This document shows positions 21,665 to 37,000 of a DNA stretch of 64,000 nt, one piece after another. Source of the stretch: Ianthella basta (Eukaryota > Porifera > Demospongiae > Verongiida > Ianthellidae). The DNA is taken from positions 6,033,503 through 6,097,502 of the forward strand of contig OZ025886.1 in assembly GCA_964019415.1 (NCBI GenBank), given 5' to 3'. Within the stretch, counting starts at the first letter, position 1, and every line of letters begins with the position of its first letter. Under the pieces are notes generated by a model. It was not told the DNA's origin. It did no database searches and saw only the letters and a list, made by a program, of their open reading frames with translations. The position numbers and the translations under genes are program-made.

Positions 21665-24600
21665 GTGGGTGAATAGACAAGACCTGAGTAGCGAATATTT
21701 GAAGTGGGAGAAGGGTCGCCACTCGCCGAGGAACGTCACTGTGACCACAACTGACTAGTGGAATTGGCTAGCTGTAGGGTTGGCTTGGTAGCTAGATAAG
21801 TGCCGTCGATCGCATTAGTAGTTGTATTTGACTAGCTACTCATGGGCCCCTACGCAGGGAAACGGTCTGGCCACTTACTAGTTAACTAAGTGTGGGTTAA
21901 ACCAGACTAGCTAGCTAACGTATAACGGTACCCGCTAGCTACACCTAGCCTGATATATAATGGAATGATATAAACTATTCGGGTTAGAACTCTGCTTGCA
22001 AGGACATATAGATATTGAGGACTGTCTTGATGTATATTAATTCCAAGTAACATAGCCAAGTATATACTGTACATAAAGTGACCAATGGAGAAATGATTCA
22101 AACAATGAGGGCATGCCCAAGACTTTCGGCTGTCCTCAAACACTTTGTTGGTTTGCTTCCACATGTCTTGTGATGCCACACACAACAGGAGGGACAGTAC
22201 ACCCATCTCCTACACCCAATCCTCTGGGTTTACCATAAACTATCCCAGAAGTCACAAGAGGAGTCACGCCAACCCAACACCTAACAGGAACACACACATG
22301 GCAACCATGTGCACACAATGGCTTTAGTTACAATACCACTCATTCTATAGCTAGCTGCTAGGATGATCCCAACATTAGCATGTGGGATTGGCAAGGGAAC
22401 CATCGTTGAAGCCTCACATGTACAACTGCAAGCATGCAGAGGAGTTTGCTGAGGCAATGTGAGGTTTAATTCTCTCTGTTAAACATTAACATCATGTAGC
22501 TACTGGTCCAAAAGTCACCTTCCTATTGGATGACATTTCCTCCATTATGACATCATTTATTTTGCACCTGCATGGGTATTTTGGGAAAGCTGTGTTTATT
22601 TACTCCGTGGTTTTACAAAAGAGGAAATTTAAGGCAAGGTTCTTCTCTATTGACATTAATATTCTCTGCATGCAATGGGGAGAGTTACAGGTTATTTCAA
22701 CCCCTGGAGATTTTAAACTATCCAGGGGGATACTTTATGCTAGGGATAATGCTTACTATGACACCAGTATTTCCTGCTCACTGCTAGCTACCTGTGGTTG
22801 GGGTCAGTAATAGCACATGTCTAATGGGACCTGTGCATACACTTGTGTGTTGCTGAGCACAATTAAGGCTTTACACTGCAAGACATGAATTCCCTTGTGT
22901 ATCTCTTGTTAGCTATGGAGATCAGTTCCGACAAGACCTGCGGTGACTACCAAGTGGAGATACTGATAGGTGCCTGTCATTTAATGACATCCACTTCGCT
23001 TCCATTATTCTCCAACACTTGTATATAGGTGTGCTGATACTGTCTCTATCAGCAGTGGCTCAAGGTTAGACCAAGGGAGGACTATTGAATGAAGTTGTAA
23101 TTTACAGCATGTAATCAACTAGTACAAGTGGGGTCAGGGCAGTCTGACCAACATGGACAAAATGCAGCAACTAACATGGCTTATTGGGTTACTGTAAGGC
23201 CTATACCACAGCTCACAGTATCATATTGACTGCTATGTGCATTGAAGTACATACATCCTGTAGGGCTGCTGTGGTGGCCATTTTGCTTGTGCATACCAGT
23301 AACCATTTACCCTCAGCTGGATTCCTTGCTGGTCCATATTTGGTCACAGACTCAATCCCTCTTGTGTACATACTGCCATCCTACACATGGGAATGGGCTA
23401 CCTTTGGTGCTGACTGTGTAAACAATGGTTCTAAGGGTAGTAGCAATGAATACTATTAGCTACAGTGGTATTGTATCTTTAGCTATAATGTCTACCCCAT
23501 GAAGCATGTTGTGCCCATTTTGTAAGCATAGAGACATTACTGTATGTATATAGGGTCATTGAAACTACTAGGTGAACAGGCCATGGGGATTATATGTAGG
23601 TTGAGTAAGTGAAAGTGCTGCATACATTTGGTAGTTGTGTAAATGCTGTGAGAATGTGACTGGACTCTAAGCAGCTACCTAATGAGCATTCTACAATGGC
23701 ATTCACAGAATCAATAGAATTGACTCTATTTTATGGGTGCATACAGTTGTAGGTGCATATACAGTTGTATTTGTGGAACAGGTTGTAATGTTGATGACTG
23801 TGTATGTGCGATTGAAAAGTCTGTTGATTTCAGCTCCACATGGCTACCATGTGGGTATGAAGCTACTATCACTGCACACTAACCTCATTGACTTGGGCTG
23901 CAGGTAGGCAGTCCATCATTGCCAGCACATAAGGCAAGAGATAGCAGATGTTCATCACCAGTTTTGGTGGCTCTGAGACTGTAGGTCCGTGGTTTGATAC
24001 CCATTTGTGTGGCTTCTTTTCCTCCCTTTGGTTATTAATTAAGCTTGTCAAGTGGATCTGCAATCAACAGTAATTTGGTTAAGGTTGTATGTAGTTGGTC
24101 GGTCTAGCCAGCTACTCGACTAAGGATTGCTATCTGTCCCAATTTTTGTACGGTTTTTAGTGAAAAACACGGCGGTACATGGCAATCATTGTTGAATTGA
24201 CCATTTAGACTGCTGTTTGGATCATCTGTACGGAACCTACTGGTGGCTGCCATTATGCACTCCTGTTAAGTGCTTATGTGTATGCTAGTATTCCTGTTCT
24301 TCAAATAAAGACTTATGAAATGTGCTACCCATGAATGTGCAGTTTATAGTTGTTGTAAGATTATGAAGGTTGGAGTTATAGCAAGTTGCTGAGCTGGTAT
24401 GTTTCATGAAGAACTAATGACTAGCTTTTATGGGTGAAAATATATTCTGTTCACATGAGGTGGCCATTTTGGCTACCACTGTACGTGCACGTATTGGGAA
24501 TGTCAGGTCGTCTAACACATCAACATTGTGCTTCAACCATGCAGGACTTGTTTGTTGTGTAGTGTGTTATTTTATATTTGCACAAAATAGGCAGACATGA

Positions 24601-27600
24601 TTCTGAAACAGAAATGTTAGGAAATACACACTCAGTCACCAGTGCACAGACAAGCAGCTAGTGCCCACATGCACATGCATGATAAATCACTGTTGTAGGA
24701 CCACATTTGGGGTGAGTGGAATCAACCCCCAGCAGTAGTGATCGAGTGCTAACTCTACATTGTCTAGAAAAATCCTGTACTATGTACACACCATACCTTC
24801 TACACGTTTCTGCAGGTGTGCTTGCAGTGTCTTTTATGGGAATGGCTGAAGGTGAGATTTGAGTGTACACTGAGCACATGCAGTCAAAGAAGACAGACAT
24901 TAATCACTGGATAGTACACCTGCCAGCTTGCTACAGTGTCTTAACAAGGCTTGAGGTCCTATTGATGCAACCTATAGGTGTACTGTCTATTGACTGATGG
25001 TTATCACAATCAACCTTCTGCAGTGGCTCACTGCAAGCAACCATAGCCTTTCAGCACAGTCATAATTATCACATGATTATGCTGCTGAGCTAACCTATTG
25101 AGCAATAGCAGTGGAGGATATGACTATGGGATTGCTTCTCCATATGATTGCTATTGTTCTTCTGATCCAGCCCGGTGTATTAGCATCTTAACATTAGTAA
25201 ACCAGCAACTGAAGTATTACACAGAGCTATCTACTGAGAGACGTATAGTCTGTGGACCTAGGACATATAAAACTGCCGCCAGTAATTGAATCCAAGGCCT
25301 CTGGCTTAAGTTGTCAATGCTCTGCAACGGAGTAGTTTAGACCAGACGCCCTGTGGAACCACTTTTCTTTCGAACCCATGCATTGCCACTCCAAAGGTGT
25401 AAGGACAGTAAAGGCCCAGATTGTGTCTGACTAGATACATTCACTGTCAGTCTATGGACAGCAGTCCCCTCCATCGGACTCCTGCTATGATTGGACTTGT
25501 GATTCCTCTATGTCAACTTGTTGTATATGATTTATTTTGCATGATCTTGGTGCAGTCAATCTATACTCTTTCTTTTTGATCTTAATCACGATGTTTTCAT
25601 TGGTCACTGTCTTCATTGATTGTTTTACTTGTTGTCTATATCATGGCAGGTCTCTCTGTGGTGCCTAATTTGGCTCCCAATGGAACTGGAGTGCTGTCAA
25701 CCAACCCTGCTATAGCTACCTACCCAACTCACTACAACCTCAACACTGGAGCTGCTTTCAACATTAGTTGTTTCATCGTTCACTCAAGTGATGCATTCAC
25801 TGTGTACTTCTACAAGGATGGGGTGGTGATCAGTGATGGGGACCTGGTGGACACAACACTGACTGTAATAGTCCATACAAGCACCCAGAAGAGTATTCAA
25901 TTGCAGTTCCTTAACTTCAAACCAGCCCATGATGGTGTCTACCACTGCTTTGCCAACACAAGTGATACAATGGAAGAGATGTCCAGTGACTTGTACCTCT
26001 ATGGATCAGGTGAGGACTGCTGCTGGTGCTACAGTATACATTGATCCTAAACAGGTTTCACTGTATTGTATGTGTGATGAGTCCTTGTAATTCCAATGAA
26101 GCTGGCCTGATGTATAGTACTTGATGGTGACTCCATTTGTTGTCAAGGTGAAAGTGAAGGCAAGTAATCTTGATGCTTGAGTCTCCATGGGTTTGTATGT
26201 ATGTATGTGTGTTATGTATATCTGTAGCACTCAATTTGGGGGATATCTTATTTGTGCAAGAATCTCACAAGAGCCCCATGAACTGGGAGCTGTTCCATTG
26301 TCAGTAGTCGTCACACATCTGCACATTAGTGATTTCTCGCTATGCACTGTGTCTCGCTCTTCATTGCAGTCTTCCATTGAGGAGATTCGTGTTGTAAACG
26401 GTTGACTCATATCGCACCATTTTGCACAATGTCAATCACAGGGTGTGGCCTAAGCCCTGTACACTGTTCCTTCAAGGGGTGCACACTGCCCTTCATGGTT
26501 TAATGAAACATTGTAGGCTTATTCTGGCTTGCTGCTTCCTTCTGTCTGTCAGCCAGGCAGATCAAAGCTAGATTGACCAAAGTGCACTTTGCTGTTTCTG
26601 TTCATGCTTTTCATACTATTACTTTTGTTGAGGCTGATTACATGCTTGTTACTACTTTATTCATACAGTTTGTACGTTATTGCATTATTACAATTTGTGT
26701 GCAGTATCTTTGGTGGTATGTACAGTACATTCTGTTATGCTTACTCATTGCAATACATTTACTTTCACAACAATAGAGTATTCCATGCACAGTGTGATGT
26801 GCATTGCATATATTTCTGTAATAATAGTATTGTGTAACCACTCTCTAAGCTGTAATGTACTAATTATTTGATATGCACTTGTGCATGTAATTCTCACAGA
26901 ACAGCTGTGTGAGGATGTGAGGCCACTGATTACATTCCTAACAAAACTGATAAAATATGTACACATGCTGCATACATTCATTCATAGTTTTGTATATGTT
27001 GGGATTGTGGTGGCAGTTATACGTACGTGCTGTTATGAACATTGGAATCGAGTTCTCTATTGTTTGCTAGGCTCACTATTATCTTCCTTCATGTTTCACC
27101 ATGCATCAGAAGAATGTAATGTGTTTATAGAACAGTTTTAAGTAGCAGTACAGTAGTAAAGAGCTTACTTACGTAAATACTCTCTTGTATCGAGGCACAG
27201 CCCAAATACAACAGAAATTGAATATCCTGCATGTTTAGCAATAATAATAGAGACATGCAAGTCATTAGATTTCCACTAAGGTATGTAGCCATTTTACTCC
27301 TCCACCAGGCACAAAGTAGCATGTATATTTTCATTCAGAATGATATGTCAGTCAAAAGGCAGTTAGCAAAGCTTTTTACAGTTGGTAAGGGTGCTTTTGC
27401 TGGATGACTGACTTGGCTAGTCTGCATGGAGACTTGAAACTCTTGCACACCAACAGTCTGTGGCATAATAATCTATAGTATCTTTCAAGCCATCAGCGAT
27501 GCTCCTTCCCCAAGTATCGGAGCTATGGAGCTTTCACAGCAAATTTAAGCTACGTGACCATTTACACACCTCCTTCCATCTTGTAATGACATCACTGAGC

Positions 27601-30600
27601 ACAAATTTCCTTGCGATATATACTTGTGTACAGAATGTAACCCCTTTTCAAACCCAGCATACAGGCCTAACGTCGCTGTCGAGCCTTAGGTTTGCCATTT
27701 CTATAAGTCAAAAATCAATAAGCTGCTACACCTTTTGCACAGCAAGATTTTTCACAATATCTCAGTCAATCTATGAATACTTAATCCTTGTCATTTTATA
27801 CTATACAATATGTACATATTGGCAAACGGCTGCAGTGTGCAGGTTTCATTGTATGTGACTGTGATAATTCCATTGTAGTTTCAGTGAGGTTGGCTTACAC
27901 CAATAGTTCATTTTAACTCTGCATACAAGGCTGTAGCTCCTGGTGTGGTTGGTCCAGTTATGACCAGGCCACATTTAGCTGCTCAGCAGTCTTTGTATAT
28001 AAGAATCCTTTTCCATTGCATGGTTAGCACTAGGACTAATAATCCTTCCCAGAAGGACTACTTAATATCCTTTCTTTGCATTGTTCAGGTGCCCTAGTGA
28101 CTGCAGCAATTCCCATGCAATGCAATTAAAACAATGCAATACAACTATAATATAATTATTATAATATAATTATAACTATAATTATATTAACAGATTGCTT
28201 ATGACTCTTCACAACCAATGACAAATTGCAGTAGAAAGTTATAGGAGCTTGGCCTATGAATGCAGTACCAATCCAGTTAGCCTTCACTCCCTGAATGGGA
28301 GCACCTCTCTAGTGAGTACCCTTCCTGCTGTCCCACTACATACTAAACAACATCTGAAATATTAAATTCTTCAAGAATATAGCACTTCATGCTGCCCTAA
28401 CATGCCTGGCATAATAATTATACCAATTTCTCTGTACTATCTCCCTGTTTAGAGGACCCCCCCACCTGACCCTGTCCGAGTGACCCCCCGGTATGTAGTA
28501 CTGGACACTAGTACTGATCTGGTACTGGAGGCAAGGTTCAGAGGGAGCTACTACGCTCATGACTGGGAGTACAGCGAAGATGATCCAACCTTCAGAACTG
28601 GGTCCACTAGTTTGTTCCCATCTGCTAATCGTACCAATGTGGGACAGACCTACACTATCTCTGCTGGGTCAGCCTCTCTTAGAGTGGGGTACTATGGACC
28701 ATACATTCTGCCAACAGCACAAAGCTCTATTGATCCAACTCCAGAGAACACTGTGATTGTTCGCTCCTTTTGTAAGTGCGCCATCACTAACAGTGCAGCA
28801 CCTCTAGTAAAGACACTCTTAGTACTCATGTGATCCGGGTATTGGTTGTCCAAATATAGAAAACAGTTCTTGTATATGCACATACAAATGGCCTACCTGT
28901 AGTGGTCCCAGTGACATCCTTATCTGTAGTGTATAGTAGACTAGCCTTGTCTGCACATGGCCATCACCAGACCATGTGTTGTTAGTTTATGTCTTCCTAT
29001 CATATACATATTGTTACTTCTCCTACTGTATTTGCTGCAGTTGCTCCCACTGTCTTCATCAATGGTCTTAACACTGCTCAAGTGACAACTGCTGCTGGTG
29101 ACAGTGTCAGCTTCACCTGTCTTGCCCGTGGCTTCCCTGAGACAACCCTCAACATCACACTGTCAGGAGTGACTGCCTCATACACCATTGGGAACCAGAC
29201 CCTGATGACAGAGGCCACGCCCACTAGCTTCATGGAAGTGACCCGCACTGTCACTCTCCACAATGTGAGTGCATTGGACTGTGGAGCAGTGGTGACATGT
29301 GTGGCTAGCAACATGAACAGTGATGGGTCCACACACACAGACCAAGCAGCAGCTACTCTGCAAGTGCAAGGTGAGATGGATGTTCAAATGAATAGTTAGT
29401 CCCACATGGCCAGACCCTTCCACCATTTCTGTTATTGTGCAATGTTTGTGGAGACTATAGCAGAAGTAGAGGAAAGGGACTCACCACATGGGACTAGTGA
29501 ATGGTGTGCATGTGTGTGCTTAAAGTGTACATACATACATACATACATACGTACATGCCTTTGTATCCTACTCTCCCACTCTCTCTTCTCTCCCTCTTCA
29601 CTATCCCTCCCTCACACCTCTCCATGCAGCACCTCCCTCTGTGAATGTGACCCCTTCAGAGACAGTCCTCAGTGTGAGGGACCCTCTGACACTGACCTGC
29701 ACAGGAGGAGACTGTGTTGGAACCACCAACTTCACCTTCTCCTGGCTCCTTGATGGCAGCCCAGTGGACACCAGCCTGGTGACAGCTGTTGACAGCACCA
29801 TGTCACTGCTGAGTGTCACCAGTGTGACCAGTGCTGACTTTGGAACATACACATGTCAAGTGACTAGTGTCCATGGAACAGGGACAGCAGTGTCCTATGT
29901 CCGGGAAAGGGGTATGTTATCCTGGTCATTTCACTTGCTGGGGGTTTGTATTGTATGTACATAAGCTGGTCACCCATCTACACCAACTTTAAAACAAGCA
30001 GTGACAGCACCACACGGTGGGCCAGGGGAGCATCATACACTGAGTGTGGATGTCTGTATATATATGCAGGCAATGTGATTGTGGGCCTCACAGAGAGCTG
30101 GCACTCACTGAGGGGAAAAACAAAATGGGTAGCTTGTACTCCAGTGTAGAGCTAGTGCCTACAACATCTTCTGTACACCTCACCATAGCTTTGAATGATT
30201 CCATTCACTCAAATGATCTTCTGAACCAACTGGAAACGATTGACTTACCCTATTCCCTATGTAGTTAATGTTCCCAACCCATCAAATTACAAATGTAATA
30301 GTGTATGAGCTAGTTTGTACACATACGATATGAGTGTTGAGGTCCAGTGATTGTCCCTTATCATCAATACACAAAGTACACAGTAGGACACAATGAAGTG
30401 CTCTAGCTGTTTTGTTAGCTTGTGCACTTTAGTGTTACCCATTTGTTGTGGTATGCCCACACAGTGATGATGTGTGGTACTGTTACTTGTGGCACAAGGT
30501 GTTCATGGCACACACACAGTGTCTCTCCTACTGTAAAGGGTAGCTGGGCAAACTTGTATTCTGTACTGTATGTGAAGTTTATGTACTCACCAGTCTGTGC

Positions 30601-33600
30601 TGACCATGATGATGTAATGGTGATGTATATTGGCTGTCACCATCAGATGGGGCTAGCCTTTGTTCTTTGGTGTGCTACAATGTTGGCTTATATTACAACT
30701 CTTAGACTATCACATTCCCACCCCAACACACCCCAACATAGGCTGCCCATTGCATGTACTCACCAACCTGCAGATAGCATATTTGAATACCAGGATAAGA
30801 ACCTGTTGTTCACTAGCTGACGTCCACCTCTACCCCTTTCACTGGTTCCCCCCTACCTTCACAGGCTCCCTGGAGTTCACCACTGACCTCACTGCTCCTA
30901 CCAATACCTCCCTCCACTCCTCACTGAGTGTGCTGGATGGAGAGACCAACAGATACAACATTGAACCCAGTGCAACCTTCTCCATCACCTGCACAGCAGA
31001 GAGCCCAGATGACTTCACCCTGTTTGTTTCAAGAATGCCTTCCACTTTCTCCTCAGCCTTCACCCACAGTGTAACAGAGTCCAACACTACCACGCCCACC
31101 ACCTCTGTGAAGACACAGACTCTCAACTACTCTCCTTTCACGTCTGACCTGAATGGCATGTACTGGTGTCGTGCAGTGTCCTCAACCACTCCTAATGTGC
31201 TGGAGAGTAGACGCATCCTCCTTGGGACTGGTCAGTGCTTGCTTGCTAACTCCTCCATTTCCTCTCTCCACCATCTTCACTGACAGTGCTCATCCCTCAC
31301 AGGTCCTGCTACAGTGACACGAGTGTCAGACCTTTACATTGAGCTGATTCCTCCCAACTCTCTGGAGCTGCAAGTGATGGTCACTGGTGCCTACGAGAGA
31401 CTGAGTTGGAGCCGTGATGGTATGGAGCTGGGGAGTGACTCAGTCAACTTTACTGACTTCCATCAGACACTCACCATCAGTAGCACAGCATCTGTACATG
31501 CTGGAGAGTACACAGCTGAAGTGTCAGCTAATGATTCAGTCACCTTTCAGGTCTGGGAGTTCAGTGAGTCCGCATCCTATAGTGTGTATGTATGCATGCA
31601 CTTTTTATTTTGTTTTTATTCTCCTAAGATCTGTGTATCACTCAATTGCATAGTAGGAGAGTATGGCAGACCTGAATTTGTCTTATGGTGATTGTTCCAA
31701 AGTTGCTGAATGAGCTTCGCTGAATTATTCACGATGTGCTAGCTCTCTCCCATCATCAGTCTAACAGTACTGGTATAGTGTACTGTGTACTATAGCATGC
31801 ATCCAGCTGGTGCCCCATGTCCACCAGGAGTGCAGGCTGCACCTCCCATTCACCGTGTGGTTAAGCATGGAGAGTCTGTGTGAGCCCCCCAATCCTGGCC
31901 TTTGATCTTCCTTGTTAGCCCATTCACTCCTAATGAAGATAGAGATGCAACAGAACATGCATAACAATGCTGTGGATAACCAAACAATGCAAAGACTATG
32001 AGAATAAACAAAGAATAAAAAGGCATAACAGCTACGTAGGGTGGTACAGCTGCCCCTAGTCTTGTGTAGCCAAACCACTTCCTGGAAAGTGGTCTGGCTA
32101 CACGAGACTGCAGCTGCCCCAGTGGTGTGTCTGCATATGCACTGGTTGACATGTCCCAGGGCACCCACATGCACACTGCTGTGCTTTCTACATTCCAAGT
32201 GCAGGTGAACACTTGCCATTTAATTCCATTCCAGTTTGTTACAGTGCTACTGTTCATATATATACATACATGTACATATATGTGTGTGTGTTCTTGTCCT
32301 TCCATCTCTCTCACCATCACTCAGGTACTCCCCTAATTGTTGTCACTGCTCCAAACTATATCATTGAAGGTGACACTCTCACTGTCAACTGCAGTGTGAT
32401 GTCATTCCCCCAGTCCATTGTGTCACTGTCATTGGGTGACACTCCAATAGTGACATCTGTCTCTGAGTCACATCACACTGTAACAGGGTTGTTCACTTAT
32501 GTCACAACCTACTCAACCACAGCGATGTACCCCAGTGATGAGGGCAACTACACCTGCTCAGCAACCATCACCCGCGGCCAGCCTGCAGTGACAGAGGTGT
32601 ACAGTGAAACTGTCTTTGTACCTGTCTATGGTGGGTCCTGCTCACATGTACACTAGGACATGGGAGGGTGTGTACGTTACAGGTACACACCCACCACAGG
32701 CATGTACACATTGCAATGTATGTACAGTAATTGTGACTGTGTTCTAGGGCTGGGACGAATGTTGAGTTTACTGTTTGAAGCTTTGTCTGAAAATGCTTTA
32801 AATGCTTCAAATCTTCATTGATAGCTTGTGTGTGAAACCCTATGCAGTTTGTAGTTAGAGGAGTAATGAGAAGTGAACAGAGTGAAGCAAGGGCAGTATT
32901 TCACTTGATTTCTGTTACTCGCGAAGAAACCATTGGCATAAAATCAAAATGCTTTGAATAATGAAATATAGGCTTTGAAACTTTGAACCCCTTCCCAGCC
33001 CTACGGTATACACTATCCACACTCTCACAGTGCACAACTAGGACATTGGAGTAGAGACAGGAGTAGTAATGTGATCATGACAGTGTATACTAGTCTGCTG
33101 TGTTGTTCCCTCCTCTTACTCACTGCACTCTGTCACAGTACGTCCAACTGTCACTCTGACAGTGGGTGATGGATCAGTCGGAGATGTGGTCATATTCAAT
33201 TGCACTGCTTCAGGGGGAGTCCCTTCTGAGTACACCTTCAGGTGGTTTAGGCAAAGTGTGGTACTATTTTCAAACAACTCAGTTACTCTCACAAGTGATG
33301 GCAACACTTCCATGTTGATGTTTACAGTTGAGCCAGACCACTTCGTAGGCTACACATGCACCGTCAGCAACACCTTCACTGAAGCATCAGATACTGAAGA
33401 GCTGAGAGAAGCAAGTAAGTGGAGCAGCCATACACATCAGATGGATACAGGCATTAATATAATGTGTTCTTGCTAGTGCACTCCCCTGCCCCCCCCCCCC
33501 CCTCCCTTCCAGCTTTCCCTGTCCCATTCATCACTCCTGCCGCAATCGACCCAGTTGTACTTGGTACCTCCATCAACCTGACATGTTCCTCCTACGGCAT

Positions 33601-33964
33601 GAGCCCCTTCAACCTGACCTGGAGTGTCAATAGGAGTGTGGTCGCTAGTGCAGTAGAAGTGAATGACTCCCTCACTTTCACTGTGGCCCTTGTCTCCACT
33701 GACAGCTACACCTCCTACACTTGTACATCACAGAACACATTTGGCATGAACTCCACCTCTGTCACTCTGGAGCAAGCAGGTACTGCCACTGAGTGTGATG
33801 TGTAGAAGTGCTTGCCTTCAGGTTGGTCGGGTGTGTATTTATGTCTGTGAATATCATTACTGTGTTTGTGCTCCATTATTATTGCTTGTGGCTGCACTTA
33901 ATTTTTGTGGCATGTGTATTTTGCAGATTATATTTGCAAATTATATTTGCAGATTATATTTGTG

Positions 33965-34046
<82 letters not shown>

Positions 34047-37000
34047 GTTGACACACAACACACAATAATGTTAGGTGCTTTCATTCATGTCATGTTGAAT
34101 GTACTAATGAAAGGTACGAATGTCATTACACATACTTACATCCTTTCCACCCAGTGCCTCCGGTTGTGACAGCAGTGGGTGACCCCACTCTGTCAGTCAC
34201 TGTCAATGACAGCTTCTCCCTACAAGTGACAATCTCCCAGTACAACCTGCAGCCAGTGACAGTGGAGTGGGAGAGGAATGGCTCCACCCTCAGCAACACC
34301 ATCAAGTACCAGCTGACCAGTGACACCTCTCAACTGGGGAATGGATCAGCAGAGTTAACTGTTCTGTTCACTGAGTCCCTTGTGGACAATGGGACCAACA
34401 CTGTAACTGCTAGCAATGCAGCAGGAAGTAGCAGTGTGGAGTTTGAAGTTGTCATACAGAGTGAGTGTGGCTGTGTGACCTAGTGACTCCATACATACAG
34501 TAGGTGCCATGACCTTACTCTTGTGTCCCACTCCTAATTACCACTTGCTTCACTTAATTACATTGTCTCCTCCAGTTCCACCTGAGGCAGCCATTTTAGG
34601 CTCCCAAAAACCCACAGTGATCATTTCAGAGGGTGACCCTAGTGCACTGATGTGCACAGCCACTGGTGTCCCTGCCCCAACCATCTCCTGGTTCATGAAT
34701 GGAACACTTTTAGCTGATGATGGTGTCACAATTGTCATCATTAGCTCCATGACTGAAGCCATGGAATCCTTCAGTGTCACTAGCACCCTTAATGCCATTA
34801 ATGTGACGAGGGAGAGTGCCTGTGCCATCATCACCTGTACTGCCTCCAATGGAGTTGGTGCCAACTCTTCTGACAGCACACAACTCATAGTGCAATGTAA
34901 GTCATTGAGGGAGGGTGGAATGAGGTGTGGAAGGAATGGAATCAAAGTGTACTATTTACTTGGAATTTTACTGATTCCTGTTAGTGCACAAATTGGCATT
35001 ATGCATATTGTTTGTGTACTCTGTTGATATTACGAACTACTTGTCACTTGTAGAATCTCACATTAGGACCACAAGTAGTGTACAACCATGCTGGGAGGTG
35101 CACACAGTCACCAGAAGTTAGATGTAATTGTGGGAAATTAATGAGCTGTTAAAATAATGCGAATCAGACCAATTTGAGTCACTGAAATATTAATGCTTGT
35201 TTAAATAATGCGGGAACACACACTTGCATAGTCACAAGGTAATTGTTCAAGTGTTCAAGCTACTGTTCATCAATATCAGCAAAAGGGTCATCCTTGGAGT
35301 CAAAGTCACTCTCATGCAGCTTCGTCAACTGCCTCACAGATTCCTGCTTCCACTAACCCACCATGCAGTACATGCACATTTCCAGCCTCAGTTCTATAAG
35401 ATAGTCATAGGCAGAGATAATTCACTTGGCACTAAGGGGCTTCATTACAGTGAGTTTCATGTCTACTTGAATGTCCTCTGGCTGTTTTCCATCGTTCATT
35501 TCTATTGACACCTGCTCTGAATACCATGATTGAAACTGGGAACGAAGGTGGTCTTTCAGGGGCTTGTTCAAAGAGAGGTCCAGTGGCTGAAGTACATCAG
35601 TTCAGTTGCTTGGAATGATTACTGAAATGATGCTATTCTCCAGCAGTAAGGACTCCATTTCACTTCCAGTATGGCCCTTGAAGGTGTCGAATATAACTAC
35701 AGCCATGTGTTCTGCTCCAAGCCTAGATCTTTTTGGGTAGTAGTAATGTAATGTAGGATGATGTTCTTCACGAAGCGAATGCTGATCTCACCATTGGCCC
35801 AGTGATTGGGAATGTGCCAGATGTCAAATCCTTCCGGTAATTGAGTTAGTGGGTGACATTGCTATGAAGTAGTAGTGAGCAAATGAGAAATGCTGTGGTG
35901 GTTAGTGTATAATTCCTTCTCCTCTTCCTCAACAGTTGCTCCCAATGTGACTGCCATCTCTGCCAACCAAGAGGTGACCTCCCCAGACCCTGTCTCCTTC
36001 AGCTGCACTGTGGACAGCTACCCTTCCTCCAACATCATTTGGCTCCACAATGGGGCTGAGGTCCAGGCAGCACCTCCTAGAGTGACCATCAGCACAGTCC
36101 AGGTGGACAGCAGGACACAGGAGAGCACTCTGACCCTCCTCAACACCACTTCAGAGGACATTGGCACTTACACCTGTTTTGCAAAGAATATTGAAGGGTC
36201 AGACAGCATGACCACTGAGCTACAAGTGTTGGGTGAGTATACACTGCTTCAGTCCTACGTGTGTACAGTGGGCTCTTTACATTTCCTTCCCTTCCTCTCT
36301 AGTTGCTCCCAAGGCAGCCATTTTCAACTCCCAGAAACCCACTGCTACTGTTTCTGAGAGTGCCTCTGGTGTACTGATGTGTACAGCCACTGGTGTCCCT
36401 GCCCCAACCATCTCCTGGTTCATGAATGGAACACTTTTAGCTGATGATGGTGTCATGATTATCATCACTAGCTCCACTGATGACACCATGCCATTGTTGA
36501 GTGTCACTAGCATCGTTAATGCTACTAGTGTGATGAGGGAGAGTGCCTTTGCCATCATCACCTGTACTGCCTCCAATGGAGTTGGTGCCAACCCTTCAGA
36601 TAGAACACAACTCATTGTGTTATGTAAGTTGTGTGTGTTACTAGTGATGTGTGTGAACCTAAACTTGAGTTTCATAACAAGAAGGCTATCATGATCACAC
36701 CCAACACACAACTGATAATGCTGCTTAAGTTAAGTGTGTTCATGCAACCTCTGAAGCCAGGGGAAGTGATTAACATTGGCTAATGATAAATGTTGGCTAA
36801 GCTGTAATCCTCTCTTTGACTGTTGCCACAACATGTGATAGAGCGTGGTCCTGTGTGTGGTGTATGCTAGTCCAAGCATACCCAAGAGAGATAAAGTAGT
36901 AGCCAGGGACCATGGTTATGTCAGCTTGAAGGAGGAACAGCTGTTAGTGATGGACAAGTTTGCAATCGGATCAGATGTGTGTAACCCAACAGGCTTTGGG

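Noticed and set aside
33795-34068. ORFs of repeated Val-Cys
   Set aside because: They are translations of the (TG)n microsatellite.
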